Shown: positions 16,963 through 25,293, counted from the first letter of the stretch. The stretch: DNA of 64,000 nucleotides from Trinickia violacea (GCF_005280735.1 NZ_CP040077.1:868001-932000); one strand, 5' to 3'. Numbers and translations are program-made. The notes: a model not told the origin generated them from the letters alone.

Positions 16963-17790
16963 TTAGCTTTCAGACCGAAAAAGGGACCTTACGCGTTCCA
17001 GATCGGCCGGCGTATCGACGCCCGGTGCGGGTGCTTCATGCGTGACGAGCACCGCAATGCGCTCGCCGTGCCACATCGCGCGCAATTGCTCGAGCACTTC
17101 GGTGTGCTCGATCGGCGCTTGCGCGAGCGTGGGGTAGGTGCGCAGGAAACGCGCGCGATAGGCGTACAGGCCGATGTGGCGGAACACGGTGTCGGCCGGC
17201 GGCGCGGGCATGGCAGCGAGGTCCGCGACGTTCGGTTCGGCCGCCGACCAATGCGGTTGATACGCGTCGCGCATCCAGGGGATCGGCGCGCGCGAGAAAT
17301 ACAGCGCGACGCCGCGCTTGTCGAGCACGACCTTCACGACGTTCGGGCTGAAGACTTCGGCGGGATCGGAAATCGGGTGCGCCGCGGTGGCGATCGCGCA
17401 ATCGGCGTTCGCAGCGAGGTGCGCCGCTACGCCGCGCACGAGCGCCGGGTCGATCAGCGGTTCGTCGCCTTGCACGTTGACGACGATCGTGTCGTCGCTC
17501 CAGCCGAAGTGCGCGGCGACTTCGGCAAGGCGGTCGGTGCCCGACGGGTGGTCGGCGCGCGTCAAAAGCGCGTCGATCCCGTGCGCGCGGGCGGCGTCGA
17601 GCACGCTGGGGGCGTCGGTTGCGATCAGCACTTGCTCGGCGCCCGACTCGCGCGCGCGCTCGGCGACGCGCACGACCATCGGCTTGCCGCCGATGTCGGC
17701 GAGCGGTTTCTCAGGCAGGCGCGTGGACGCGAGGCGGGCCGGCACGACGGCCACGAAGGGCGGTACGTTGGAGCGAGCGGTAGCGGTCAT
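16963..17790 (-). CDS. kdsB: 3-deoxy-manno-octulosonate cytidylyltransferase
   Basis: This enzyme activates KDO to CMP-KDO for lipopolysaccharide synthesis. The N-terminal nucleotide-binding motif P-A-R-L-A-S-T-R-L-P-x-K-P-L is at about residues 17-30, with V-Q-G-D-E-P-L-I near 108 and H-I-G-L-Y-A-Y-R near 205, all diagnostic for KdsB. At 275 residues it is slightly longer than E. coli KdsB (248), with extra residues at the N-terminus and near 185. It belongs to the LPS cluster lpxK-Trm112-kdsB-adk on the minus strand. Confidence 0.96.
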   Translation of the reverse strand: MTATARSNVPPFVAVVPARLASTRLPEKPLADIGGKPMVVRVAERARESGAEQVLIATDAPSVLDAARAHGIDALLTRADHPSGTDRLAEVAAHFGWSDDTIVVNVQGDEPLIDPALVRGVAAHLAANADCAIATAAHPISDPAEVFSPNVVKVVLDKRGVALYFSRAPIPWMRDAYQPHWSAAEPNVADLAAMPAPPADTVFRHIGLYAYRARFLRTYPTLAQAPIEHTEVLEQLRAMWHGERIAVLVTHEAPAPGVDTPADLERVRSLFRSES

Positions 17791-17814
17791 CGAAGGGAAG
17801 CGCAGCAGGGAGAG

Positions 17815-18021
17815 TCAGGACCCGGACGACGGATTGAGCGGCTCGACCGGCGTGCCTTCGACCGTCTGGCGCGCTTCGTCGACCAGCATCACCGGGATGC
17901 CGTCGCGGATCGGATACGCGAGCTTGTCGGCATTGCAGATCAGTTCCTGCGCGGAGCGGTCGTAGCTGAGCGGCCCCTTGCAAATGGGGCAAACGAGAAT
18001 TTCAAGCAGGCGAGCGTCCAC
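17815..18021 (-). CDS. Trm112 family zinc-ribbon protein (YcaR-like)
   Basis: This 68-residue protein has the motif L-L-E-I-L-V-C-P-I-C-K-G-P-L at its N-terminus and the Y-P-I-R-D-G-I-P-V-M-L box, which together define the Trm112/YcaR family. Only the first cysteine pair of a zinc ribbon is obvious; the C near residue 29 may be the third ligand. The start is GTG at 18021, supported by GGAG about eight bases upstream. It overlaps the end of lpxK by 20 bases and sits 24 bases from kdsB, the usual lpxK-ycaR-kdsB order. Confidence 0.88.
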   Translation of the reverse strand: MDARLLEILVCPICKGPLSYDRSAQELICNADKLAYPIRDGIPVMLVDEARQTVEGTPVEPLNPSSGS

Positions 18022-19018
18022 GGAGTTTCTCCACAACTAGGGCGATGAGGCGAGGGTCCAGCGCGGCTTCGACGGGAACGACCCAGATCCGCGCGTCGCG
18101 CCAAGTCCCTAATTTTACCGCATCCTTTTCGGTTATCAGGATGGCATCGGCGTCGGCATCGACGAACGGATTGTCGTGAAACGCGTAGTGGTCGGGCAAC
18201 GCGCGCGTAGCCGGCGATAGGCCTGCCGCGCGCAGCGTCGCAAAAAAACGCTCGGGCGAGCCGATGCCCGCTGCCGCCAGCACGCGCTGGTTCGCGAACT
18301 GCGTAAGCGGGCGCCGCAGGGCCGGGTTGGCGAGGTGCCAGGCGTCGCCGGGCGTGAGATTCAGTGCGTAGGTGTTCGGCCACGCGGGCAGCGTGCGCTG
18401 ATACGGGCTGTTGATGAGCGTCGCGTCGCGCCGGCGCGAGAGCGGTTCGCGCAGTGGCCCGGCCGGCAGCAGAAAGCCGTTGCCGCCGAGGCGCTGATCG
18501 AACACGACGAGCTCGACATCGCGCGCGAGACGGTAGTGCTGGAGGCCGTCGTCGCTGACGATCACGTCGATGTCGCGATGGGCGGCGAGCAGTGCGAGGG
18601 CCGCCGCGACGCGGTCCGGGCACACGAATACCGGCGCGCCGGTGCGGCGGGCGATCAGCAGCGGCTCGTCGCCAGCCTGATCCGGGGACGATGACGGCGT
18701 GACGGCAGCGGGCCCCTTGATTTTCGCGCGATAGCCGCGCGATACGACGCCGGGCGTGAAGCCGGCCGAGCGCAAGGCTTCGACGAGGGCAATGACGGTC
18801 GGCGTCTTGCCGGTTCCGCCGACGGTCACATTGCCGACGATCACGACCGGCACGCCGATCGGCACGCGCTTTTGCCACCCGAATGCGAAGCTCATGCGGC
18901 GCAGCGCGGCGACGGCGCCGAACACGCAGGCGAACGGGAGCAGCGCCCACGCGAGCGCGCCGCGGCGCTGCCATTCGCGCGTGAGGCGCGCTTCCAGACG
19001 GGAGGCGAGGCGGTTCAT
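18002..19018 (-). CDS. lpxK: Tetraacyldisaccharide 4'-kinase LpxK
   Basis: This inner-membrane-associated kinase phosphorylates the 4' position of the lipid A precursor. A hydrophobic N-terminal helix (about residues 22-42) is followed by the Walker A motif V-G-N-V-T-V-G-G-T-G-K-T-P at about 62-74. The D-D-G-L-Q-H-Y motif lies near 152 and the I-T-E-K-D-A-V-K-L motif near the C-terminus, all characteristic of LpxK. ATG at 19018 is used; ATG 19036 is an in-frame alternative and neither has a strong RBS. The 3' end overlaps the Trm112 gene. Confidence 0.94.
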   Translation of the reverse strand: MNRLASRLEARLTREWQRRGALAWALLPFACVFGAVAALRRMSFAFGWQKRVPIGVPVVIVGNVTVGGTGKTPTVIALVEALRSAGFTPGVVSRGYRAKIKGPAAVTPSSSPDQAGDEPLLIARRTGAPVFVCPDRVAAALALLAAHRDIDVIVSDDGLQHYRLARDVELVVFDQRLGGNGFLLPAGPLREPLSRRRDATLINSPYQRTLPAWPNTYALNLTPGDAWHLANPALRRPLTQFANQRVLAAAGIGSPERFFATLRAAGLSPATRALPDHYAFHDNPFVDADADAILITEKDAVKLGTWRDARIWVVPVEAALDPRLIALVVEKLRGRSPA

Positions 19019-19460
19019 CGACGCAGTGTGTTGCATGCTGGATTCAGTGAAGGCGGCCGTCGGGCTTCGGGCACGCATCTGGCACCCAAACGGCTTCGGA
19101 ACCCGGCACTCTAGCGCGGCTGGCTTTGATCGGGCAAGTCGCGCCGCGGCTCGCACGCCGCGGGTCGCACGGTGGTCGACGCGCTCGCGTGCCTGTGGAT
19201 AACTCTGTGAAGAACTTTAGCCCGAAAAGGCCGCGAGCCCGGAAAATCAAGCCTTTCATCGGCAAGCGCTTTGGTCCTACGAATGTTAAATCGTTGTAAA
19301 TCAATGGCTTGCGACGAGCGTGCTTGCTGCGGCAATGAGTCTCGCCGTTTTGCTGTTGCCGCGCATCAATGTGGAAACTTCCCATCATTTGCTCCGCCGC
19401 TCTGGACGCGGGTTACCGGCCGGTCTATTGTCTGTCCGGTCAGGAATTTCATCGTTCTCC
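19019..19460. other. Divergent intergenic region lpxK / xseA
   Basis: A 442-base region between divergent genes with no convincing coding sequence. It contains one perfect DnaA-box sequence TGTGGATAA (19194-19202), probably by chance since no further boxes or AT-rich unwinding region are near, and a moderately AT-rich stretch around 19270-19310 that may hold promoters. Nothing else is recognised. Confidence 0.3.
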
Positions 19461-20864
19461 ATGCAATCGGATACCCCTTTTTCTTCCCCCGGACAGCGCG
19501 CCGGAAGCTCGGCCGGCCCGTTTGGAAGCGACGCCGTCGTGCCGGTTTCGGCGCTCAATCGCGCGATCAGCACGATGCTCGAGCGGACCTTTCCGCTCGT
19601 CTGGGTGTCGGGCGAAGTGTCGAATTTCACGCGTGCGGCGAGCGGTCACTGGTACTTCTCGATCAAGGACGCGCAGGCGCAGATGCGCTGCGTGATGTTC
19701 CGCGGCCGCGCGCAGTACGCCGAGTTCACGCCGCGCGAAGGCGACAAGATCGAGGTGCGCGCGCTCGTCACGATGTACGAGCCGCGCGGCGAACTGCAGC
19801 TGAACGTCGAGGCGGTGCGGCGCACCGGGCAGGGGCGCCTGTATGAAGCGTTCCTGCGGCTCAAGGCGCAGCTCGAAGCCGAAGGACTCTTCGCCGCCGA
19901 ACGCAAGCGCGCCTTGCCGGCGCACCCGCGCGCGATCGGCATCGTCACGTCGTTGCAGGCCGCGGCACTGCGCGATGTGCTCACGACGTTGGCGCGCCGC
20001 GCCCCGCATATTCCGGTGATCGTCTATCCGGCGCCCGTGCAGGGCGTGGGCGCGAGCGAGAAAGTCGCGGCGATGGTCGAGACCGCGAATGCGAGGCGCG
20101 AGGTGGAGGTGTTGATCGTCTGTCGAGGGGGCGGGTCGATCGAGGACTTATGGGCGTTCAACGAAGAGGCGCTGGCGCGGGCGATCGCGGCGAGCGAGTT
20201 GCCGGTGGTGAGCGGCGTCGGCCATGAGACCGATTTCACGATCGCCGATTTTGCCGCCGACGTGCGCGCGCCGACGCCCACCGGCGCCGCCGAACTCGTC
20301 AGCCCGCAGCGGGCGCTCCTGCTGCGCGATCTCGACCATCGACACGCCACGATCGCCCGCAGCTTCGGCCGCATGATGGAGCGCCGCGCGCAGCAGCTCG
20401 ACTGGCTCGCGCGCCGGCTCGTGAGCCCGGCGGAGCGTTTGCAGCGGCAGCGCACGCACTTGCAGCAGTTGCAGGTGAGGCTGGCGTCGGCCGGGGCGCG
20501 TCCGGTGCGCGATGCGCGTGCGCGTTTCGCGCTCGTGCAGTTGCGCTGGCAGCGCTGGCGGCCCGATCTCGCGATGCATCGCAATGCATTGGCGGGGCTC
20601 GCGCAGCGGCTCGAAAGCGCCGCGCTTCGGCATCACGAACGGCAGACCGCACGCGTCGAAACGCTGGCCGCAAGACTCGAAGTGCTGAGCCCGAAACGCA
20701 CGCTCGAGCGCGGCTATGCGGCGCTGCTCGATGCGCAGAACGGCCGTGCGGTGCGCTCGCCATCTGCGCTGAAACTCAACCGCCGTCTGACAGTCCATCT
20801 CGCAGAAGGGTCGGCCGACATCGCGCTCGCCGACATTCAGCCGCGCCTTTCCGATAGCCTTTGA
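19461..20864 (+). CDS. xseA: Exodeoxyribonuclease VII large subunit
   Basis: XseA with XseB degrades single-stranded DNA in both directions during mismatch repair. The N-terminal OB-fold (about residues 25-125, V-S-G-E-V-S-N-F and S-G-H-W-Y-F-S-I-K-D) is followed by the catalytic domain with I-G-I-V-T-S, R-G-G-G-S-I-E-D-L-W-x-F-N and G-V-G-H-E-T-D-F-T motifs. A long coiled-coil region follows, then the C-terminal R-G-Y-A segment. The length of 467 residues is normal. ATG at 19461 is chosen because the OB-fold begins soon after it; the earlier in-frame extension has no family similarity. sodB follows with its own promoter. Confidence 0.95.
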   Translation: MQSDTPFSSPGQRAGSSAGPFGSDAVVPVSALNRAISTMLERTFPLVWVSGEVSNFTRAASGHWYFSIKDAQAQMRCVMFRGRAQYAEFTPREGDKIEVRALVTMYEPRGELQLNVEAVRRTGQGRLYEAFLRLKAQLEAEGLFAAERKRALPAHPRAIGIVTSLQAAALRDVLTTLARRAPHIPVIVYPAPVQGVGASEKVAAMVETANARREVEVLIVCRGGGSIEDLWAFNEEALARAIAASELPVVSGVGHETDFTIADFAADVRAPTPTGAAELVSPQRALLLRDLDHRHATIARSFGRMMERRAQQLDWLARRLVSPAERLQRQRTHLQQLQVRLASAGARPVRDARARFALVQLRWQRWRPDLAMHRNALAGLAQRLESAALRHHERQTARVETLAARLEVLSPKRTLERGYAALLDAQNGRAVRSPSALKLNRRLTVHLAEGSADIALADIQPRLSDSL

Positions 20865-20962
20865 CGCAGCCGTTTTTGCAAGGTCCGCGTCTGCTCGATG
20901 AGCACTATTTACGCTTCATCCCCAGCAGGCGCGAACGATGTTCGCTATAAAAGACCACTGGT

Positions 20963-20991
20963 TTGCGGGGTTATTCCAAGTCGCCTACAAT
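20963..20991 (+). promoter_or_regulatory. Putative promoter of sodB
   Basis: TTGCGG (20963-20968) and TACAAT (20986-20991) are separated by 17 bases, about 60 bases upstream of the sodB ATG. This is the best sigma-70-like pair in the gap. Confidence 0.45.
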
Positions 20992-21049
20992 CCAGTGCTC
21001 CAAAGCGTCAGTCGCCAATCCCCACAAACTCGATAGAAGGAACAGCATC

Positions 21050-21631
21050 ATGGAACATACGCTCCCGCCGCTGCCGTACGCGAAGAACGCACTCGCCCCG
21101 CACATGTCGGAAGAGACGCTCGAGTTTCACTATGGCAAGCATCATCAGACTTATGTGACCAACCTGAACAAGCTGATTCCGGGCACCGAGTTCGAGAGCC
21201 TGTCGCTCGAAGAGATCGTGAAGAAGTCGTCGGGCGGCGTCTTCAACAACGCAGCGCAAATCTGGAATCACACGTTCTTCTGGAACAGCCTCTCGCCGAA
21301 CGGCGGCGGCGCACCGACGGGCGCGCTCGGCGACGCGATCAACGCGAAGTGGGGTTCCTACGACAAGTTCAAGGAAGCGTTCACGGCAACGGCAGTCGGC
21401 ACGTTCGGCTCGGGCTGGGCATGGCTCGTGAAGAAGGCCGATGGCTCGCTCGATCTGGTTTCGACCAGCAACGCCGCCACGCCGCTCACGACCGATGCGA
21501 AGCCGCTCCTCACGATCGACGTGTGGGAACACGCTTACTACATCGACTACCGCAACGCGCGTCCGAAGTTTGTCGAAGCGTTCTGGAACATCGTGAACTG
21601 GGACTTCGCTGCGAAGAATTTCGGCGCGTAA
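21050..21631 (+). CDS. sodB: Superoxide dismutase [Fe]
   Basis: This cytoplasmic enzyme converts superoxide to hydrogen peroxide and oxygen. The metal ligands lie in F-H-Y-G-K-H-H (first His near residue 27), N-H-T-F-F-W (near 74) and D-V-W-E-H-A-Y-Y-I-D-Y (Asp and His near 157-161). The Gln in the A-A-Q-I-W-N-H motif points to the iron rather than the manganese form. The length is 193 residues. ATG at 21050 follows AGAAGGAACAGC. Its stop codon is only six bases from what looks like a transposon end, so its natural terminator may now lie inside or beyond the island. Confidence 0.97.
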   Translation: MEHTLPPLPYAKNALAPHMSEETLEFHYGKHHQTYVTNLNKLIPGTEFESLSLEEIVKKSSGGVFNNAAQIWNHTFFWNSLSPNGGGAPTGALGDAINAKWGSYDKFKEAFTATAVGTFGSGWAWLVKKADGSLDLVSTSNAATPLTTDAKPLLTIDVWEHAYYIDYRNARPKFVEAFWNIVNWDFAAKNFGA

Positions 21632-21637
21632 GCCCAG

Positions 21638-21720
21638 TGTAGCGTGACAATATAGTTTGGAAAGTGCAATAAAGATTGGAAAATCCGAGCTAGACGCCGC
21701 AATAAAGTTTGGAAACTGCA
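21638..21720 (+). mobile_element. Transposon end with three repeated transposase-binding-like sites
   Basis: The sequence begins TGTAGCGTGACA and then shows three copies of a ~20-base motif, starting at 21648 (CAATATAGTTTGGAAAGTGC), 21667 (CAATAAAGATTGGAAAATCC) and 21700 (CAATAAAGTTTGGAAACTGC). A TGT terminus with several internal direct repeats is the layout of Tn7-like, Tn5053-like and IS21-like ends. The candidate five-base target sequence before it is CCCAG (21633-21637). Because the partner end is not found, it could alternatively be a solitary remnant of an IS21-type insertion. Confidence 0.6.
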
Positions 21721-21729
21721 GTGAAAATG

Positions 21730-21756
21730 AAAGCCCTCGAGTACGAGGGCTTTCTG
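21730..21756 (+). terminator. Hairpin terminator behind the sodB / transposon end
   Basis: AAGCCCTCG and CGAGGGCTT pair around a four-base loop, followed by TCTGCTTT. It may be the original sodB terminator or one brought by the element. Confidence 0.6.
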
Positions 21757-22110
21757 CTTTCTGGCGCCCGATGGTTGCCGAAGCCGTTCGCTCTTAATCG
21801 GTTCCGTGTGATGTACGCCGCAGTGGGCAGTCCAATGTCAGCGCAAGATTGGCAGCAATTCGATTAAGACGCTCAAGCTGCTCGGTTAGGCATCGGAGCT
21901 AACGGGATACACCGTGTCGGACCATTCGAGCCGCTGCGATTAACAGGGACTACTACAGAATACCGTCAAGCCATGAAACGGATGACGGCAGTGAAGTCAC
22001 GCGTCAGGATCAGTGTTGACTGCCGGCGTCAACGTGCTGTCCTGAAAGGTATACAGAGCTGCAAATATTGTCGGGTACGGCCCTTTCGGGCACAATTTGC
22101 GGGTTTGGTA

Positions 22111-22261
22111 GCGCCCACGGGCTTCTCTGCGGGTTGCGCTGCACGTTACCAATCGGCCCTCTGGCGCAAAGGCGAGCGATCGCGTGAGCGTGAACGGCGG
22201 AATCAGGGGCGGGTCCGAGTCGCAAGATGCGGTCCGCAACGACGATGCCGTTGGGGCCTTG
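22111..22261 (+). repeat. 150-bp direct repeat, copy 1
   Basis: It starts GCGCCCACGGGC and ends GTTGGGGCCTTG. It matches copy 2 (22513-22662) except for a short patch around 22159-22166, with one base of length difference, and T versus G at 22228. It contains the palindrome GCGATCGC and the small hairpin TGCGG-T-CCGCA. In this copy that hairpin closes perfectly. Confidence 0.9.
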
Positions 22262-22468
22262 GGGTCGCCTTCTATCCCCGGTCAAGTTGGGAAGGCGGTT
22301 AAGCAACGTGTGGTGCACCCCACGGGCAGGGAGGCGGGCGCGCCGGCAACGTCGCGACAAGATGCTTTGAAGAAGTGCATCCGGCGCGCCGGGAAGAAAC
22401 TGGCCTGCGCGGCCCTCGCGGCCGTGGCCTTTGCAACCGGTTTCAAACCCTGTGAAACGGAGCTAGAA

Positions 22469-22588
22469 ATGAGAAGCGTTTACATCTCGGCGGCCGCTTC
22501 GGTCGACATGCTGCGCCCACGGGCTTCTCTGCGGGTTGCGCTGCACGTTACCAATCGGCAACCTGCGCAAAGGCGAGCGATCGCGTGA
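22469..22588 (+). CDS. Possible 39-residue leader peptide
   Basis: An ATG at 22469 follows ACGGAG with six to seven bases of spacing and a preceding hairpin (TTTCA / TGAAA). The frame runs 39 codons (start M-R-S-V-Y-I-S-A-A-A, end R-R-A-I-A) into the second copy of the 150-bp repeat. No similarity is recognised and the composition is Arg/Ala-rich as in random GC-rich frames, so this is a low-confidence call resting on the ribosome site alone. Confidence 0.2.
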   Translation: MRSVYISAAASVDMLRPRASLRVALHVTNRQPAQRRAIA

Positions 22589-22662
22589 GCGTGAACGGCG
22601 GAATCAGGGGCGGGTCCGAGTCGCAAGAGGCGGTCCGCAACGACGATGCCGTTGGGGCCTTG
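22513..22662 (+). repeat. 150-bp direct repeat, copy 2
   Basis: This is the second copy of the block at 22111-22261, offset by 402 bases at the start and 401 at the end. Its 3' end lies 47 bases before the start codon of the reverse transcriptase. The closing pair of the TGCGG-T-CCGCA hairpin is changed here (G in place of T). Confidence 0.9.
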
Positions 22663-22708
22663 AGCCGCTGGTCCGGGGGAACTATCAACGCCAGCGCAGC
22701 ACCGGAAG

Positions 22709-23905
22709 ATGCCAAGTAACGCCTTCTCCACAGTGTTCTCGCAAGGCGCGCTACGTGACGCGTGGCGGTATCTGCTTAGCGCGACCTCACGGCAGTCTCG
22801 AAATACGGTCGGAGTTGATGACGTATCCATCAATGATTTCCTTTCCGACGAAAAAGGACAACTGAATCGATTGGTGCGGGATGTGCGTCAGCAGAGCTTT
22901 CGTTTCAGTCTCCTGCGGCCTCATCTGATTCCTAAGTCGAACGGCAAGGATCGCTTGATTTGCGTTCCGACTGTGCGAGACCGCATCGTTCAGCGAGCGT
23001 TGCTCGACTTTATCGCGACGCGCTACGCGGACAAATTCGCGAACAATGTGAGCTACGGCTTCGTCAAGAAGCGCGGCGTCAAAAAGGCGGTTGTCGATGC
23101 TTGCGCGCTGCGCGCCGAGCACCCGTGGGTCTTCAAGACCGATATCACATCCTTCTTCGATCGTATCGACCGTTCGCGACTAACGTCGGCGATTCGGCGA
23201 TCGATTCGTGAGCGCTCACTACATGAGACCCTCCTTGGTGCGGTCTCGTGCGAGATTCAGCCGGCCGGAGGAAATACTGGGCGGCGGATCAAACAGCTTG
23301 GCATCCGGCGGGGCTTAGGTGTGCGGCAGGGTATGCCGCTCTCGCCGTTTTTTTCCAACATCATGCTGGCCGACTTCGACCGGTCTATCGAAACGCGCGG
23401 CCTCCGCGCTGTGCGCTATGCGGATGATCTGATCTTCTTTGCCGACTCGCGCGATGCATGTGAAGCCCTCGCGGCCTTTTGTGCAGAGCAGTTAGGTCGC
23501 ATCGGCTTAGAGATCCCCCCGGTCGCCGCCGGTACGAAGTCAGTTATCTATGCGCCAGAGCAGCCAGCAGAGTTCCTCGGAGTGAGTTTGGTACCCATTA
23601 CGGCAGGCTATCGAGTCGAATTAACTCGGTCGCAGATTGATCGCGTTCGGGATCAGTTGCTCGCGCTGGGCTCAATCAACGAGCTGGTCGCTCGGTGCAT
23701 AACGCTGCCAAAGATCGGACAGGTTCTCACTGCTCGGAAGAATGGATACTTGGCCGCCTACGATATATGCCACAACATAGATGCTCTAGAGCACGGGCTT
23801 GCCGACCTGGAGCAGCGAATATTGAGGCAACTCTATCGGGACGGGCTTCACATCGACCTGGGTAGACTTTCAAACGTCGCCCGCACGTTCCTCGGACTAC
23901 GTTAA
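22709..23905 (+). CDS. Reverse transcriptase (group II-intron-like / defence-associated type)
   Basis: The 398-residue protein has the RT fold. The N-terminal part has I-P-K-S-N-G-K-D-R-L-I-C-V-P-T-V-R-D-R near residue 78, motif A is K-T-D-I-T-S-F-F-D-R-I-D at about 143, motif 4 is R-Q-G-M-P-L-S-P-F-F-S-N near 207, and the catalytic Y-A-D-D is at about 237-240. F-L-G follows near 290 and a helical thumb-like C-terminus ends the protein. It has no intron maturase X domain and no fused HNH. The retron marker motifs (N-A-x-x-H and V-T-G) are not recognised, and the S-Q of diversity-generating elements is replaced by P-L-S-P. The subfamily therefore stays open. It is followed two bases later by the HNH gene and preceded by a duplicated structured region, suggesting a three-gene defence unit. 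Confidence 0.8.
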   Translation: MPSNAFSTVFSQGALRDAWRYLLSATSRQSRNTVGVDDVSINDFLSDEKGQLNRLVRDVRQQSFRFSLLRPHLIPKSNGKDRLICVPTVRDRIVQRALLDFIATRYADKFANNVSYGFVKKRGVKKAVVDACALRAEHPWVFKTDITSFFDRIDRSRLTSAIRRSIRERSLHETLLGAVSCEIQPAGGNTGRRIKQLGIRRGLGVRQGMPLSPFFSNIMLADFDRSIETRGLRAVRYADDLIFFADSRDACEALAAFCAEQLGRIGLEIPPVAAGTKSVIYAPEQPAEFLGVSLVPITAGYRVELTRSQIDRVRDQLLALGSINELVARCITLPKIGQVLTARKNGYLAAYDICHNIDALEHGLADLEQRILRQLYRDGLHIDLGRLSNVARTFLGLR

Positions 23906-23907
23906 AC

Positions 23908-25170
23908 ATGACAATGCTGACTCAGACACAAACTGCAACTCTCTTGCGTTGGCTGAAGGAGCAAGCGGCAAGAAATAGCGGCTATATTCCGTCGTTTGCG
24001 AATGCTGATACTGCGCGCGTCATGGGCATGGACGATATGAAGCGCTTCGGCCAGCAGTGCGGCAATATTCAATCGCGGATTGACTATGCGTGCTTCCTCT
24101 GCAATTTGCCTCCACTTGGTTGTGCCGCTGTTGCGCCGTTCAGTCAGGCATGGCAGCCGGAAGGCCGAGACTGGGTCTTCCCTGTTGATCAGATGCAGGC
24201 TGCCGCACAAGGGCGAGTATGGCTGCCAACCGACTTCGACAACGTATTGAGCGAGACCGAGCGGCTACCTGGGCGAGCGCGCCTTGTGTGGGACAAAGTC
24301 TTCGCCAATGAAGAATCTAAGGTTAAAGCTTGGGCAGCAAGTTTTGGCGAGGTAGCTCAGCTAACCCAAACTGACGATGCAGAAAGGGCTCGGACGAGGC
24401 GCAATCCGCCATGGATGCGCGACGAACTTATCCTCGCCCTTGAACTCTATCTTCAACATCGCGCATCACCACCAGGGAAAGACAGCCCCGAAGTGGCAGA
24501 GTTGTCGTCGCTTCTAAATGACATGGGGTGCGCGCTTGGGCTCGACGAACCAGACACTTATCGTAATCCGAACGGCGTCTACATGAAGATGATGAACTTT
24601 CGTCGCTTCGATCCCGAGTACACAAAGGAAGGTAAAGTTGGACTAACGCGGGGCAACAAAGATGAAAAAAAAGTGTGGAACGAATTTGCGAGTGATTCCG
24701 AGCGCCTTGCAATAGTCTGCTCGGCGATAAAACTTGCGATTCAACGGTACTCCGCCGACGCCGAGCTTAGCGGTGCTGATGATCCCGCTATTGCAGAGGC
24801 CGAAGAAGGTCGAATCTTGACACGACTGCATCGGGTACGCGAACGCAGTCGCAAACTCGTTGAGCAAGCTAAGACGGCCGCCCTAAAAAAACACGGTCGA
24901 TTGTTCTGCGAGGCATGCGGATTCGATTTCCGAGAAAAGTATGGGCCGATTGGTGAGGGGCTAATTGATGTTCACCATACCAAACCCGTTCACACGCTTA
25001 CAGAGGGAGATACAACGAAGCTAGAAGACCTCGCTCTGTTGTGCTCGAACTGCCATCGGGTCGTGCATTCTTCGCGACGCTGGCTTAGCGTTGAACAAGT
25101 GTCTGATCTCGTTCGACGGGTGTTCCGTGACATACGTGCCTCGCCCCTTCATCCTAGCGGAAAACTTTGA
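23908..25170 (+). CDS. HNH endonuclease, McrA-like
   Basis: This 420-residue protein has a C-terminal HNH domain: zinc cysteines C-E-A-C near residue 335 and C-S-N-C near 380, with the catalytic I-D-V-H-H-T-K-P at about 353-360 and H-R-V-V-H after it. The middle carries the segment R-D-E-L-I-L-A-L-E-L-Y-L and later F-R-R-F-D-P-E-Y, a pair of motifs typical of a family of McrA-type restriction-like HNH enzymes. The first ~170 residues are not recognised. It is read two bases after the RT stop, so the two are surely co-translated. HNH partners (PtuB) accompany ATPases in Septu and type I retrons; this one is much larger than PtuB. Confidence 0.8.
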   Translation: MTMLTQTQTATLLRWLKEQAARNSGYIPSFANADTARVMGMDDMKRFGQQCGNIQSRIDYACFLCNLPPLGCAAVAPFSQAWQPEGRDWVFPVDQMQAAAQGRVWLPTDFDNVLSETERLPGRARLVWDKVFANEESKVKAWAASFGEVAQLTQTDDAERARTRRNPPWMRDELILALELYLQHRASPPGKDSPEVAELSSLLNDMGCALGLDEPDTYRNPNGVYMKMMNFRRFDPEYTKEGKVGLTRGNKDEKKVWNEFASDSERLAIVCSAIKLAIQRYSADAELSGADDPAIAEAEEGRILTRLHRVRERSRKLVEQAKTAALKKHGRLFCEACGFDFREKYGPIGEGLIDVHHTKPVHTLTEGDTTKLEDLALLCSNCHRVVHSSRRWLSVEQVSDLVRRVFRDIRASPLHPSGKL

Positions 25171-25293
25171 TATCGCCGCTTGCAACCGGTTGCCAAATTG
25201 CGTCGGAATGGTCCGAGCTCTTCGACGAGCTGATCCGGCAACTTCGAGCCATGAGTCAAAGCACTAACAAAACCAATGAGGAGCATGCACTCC

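Larger units (their letters stand above)
21757..22708 (+). ncRNA. Structured non-coding region upstream of the reverse transcriptase (candidate RT-associated RNA)
   Basis: About 950 bases carry no convincing long gene but are dense in inverted repeats. TTGAC / GTCAA stands near 22017-22033. GCAAAT(AT)TGT pairs with ACAATTTGC (22061-22071 and 22092-22100). CCGGCGCGCCGG is a 12-base palindrome at 22381-22392. TTTCA / TGAAA stands at 22441-22456. A 150-base block is present twice (separate entries), the second copy ending 47 bases before the RT start codon. Structured RNA directly 5' of an RT is the arrangement of retrons and several defence-associated RTs. Exact ends and any RNA product cannot be read from the sequence. 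Confidence 0.4.

Noticed and set aside
19194..19202. DnaA box / replication origin between lpxK and xseA
   Set aside because: A single perfect box without further boxes, an AT-rich unwinding element or origin genes is most likely chance.
22111..23905. Diversity-generating retroelement (two repeats plus an RT)
   Set aside because: The copies differ in a short patch and one T/G change, not at adenines. The RT has P-L-S-P in place of the S-Q motif, and no target gene with a C-type lectin tail ends in a repeat.
22709..23905. Mobile group II intron
   Set aside because: The RT is short, with no recognised maturase X domain or fused endonuclease. No domain V/VI-like structure was recognised behind it, and the HNH is a separate large protein with an McrA-type body.
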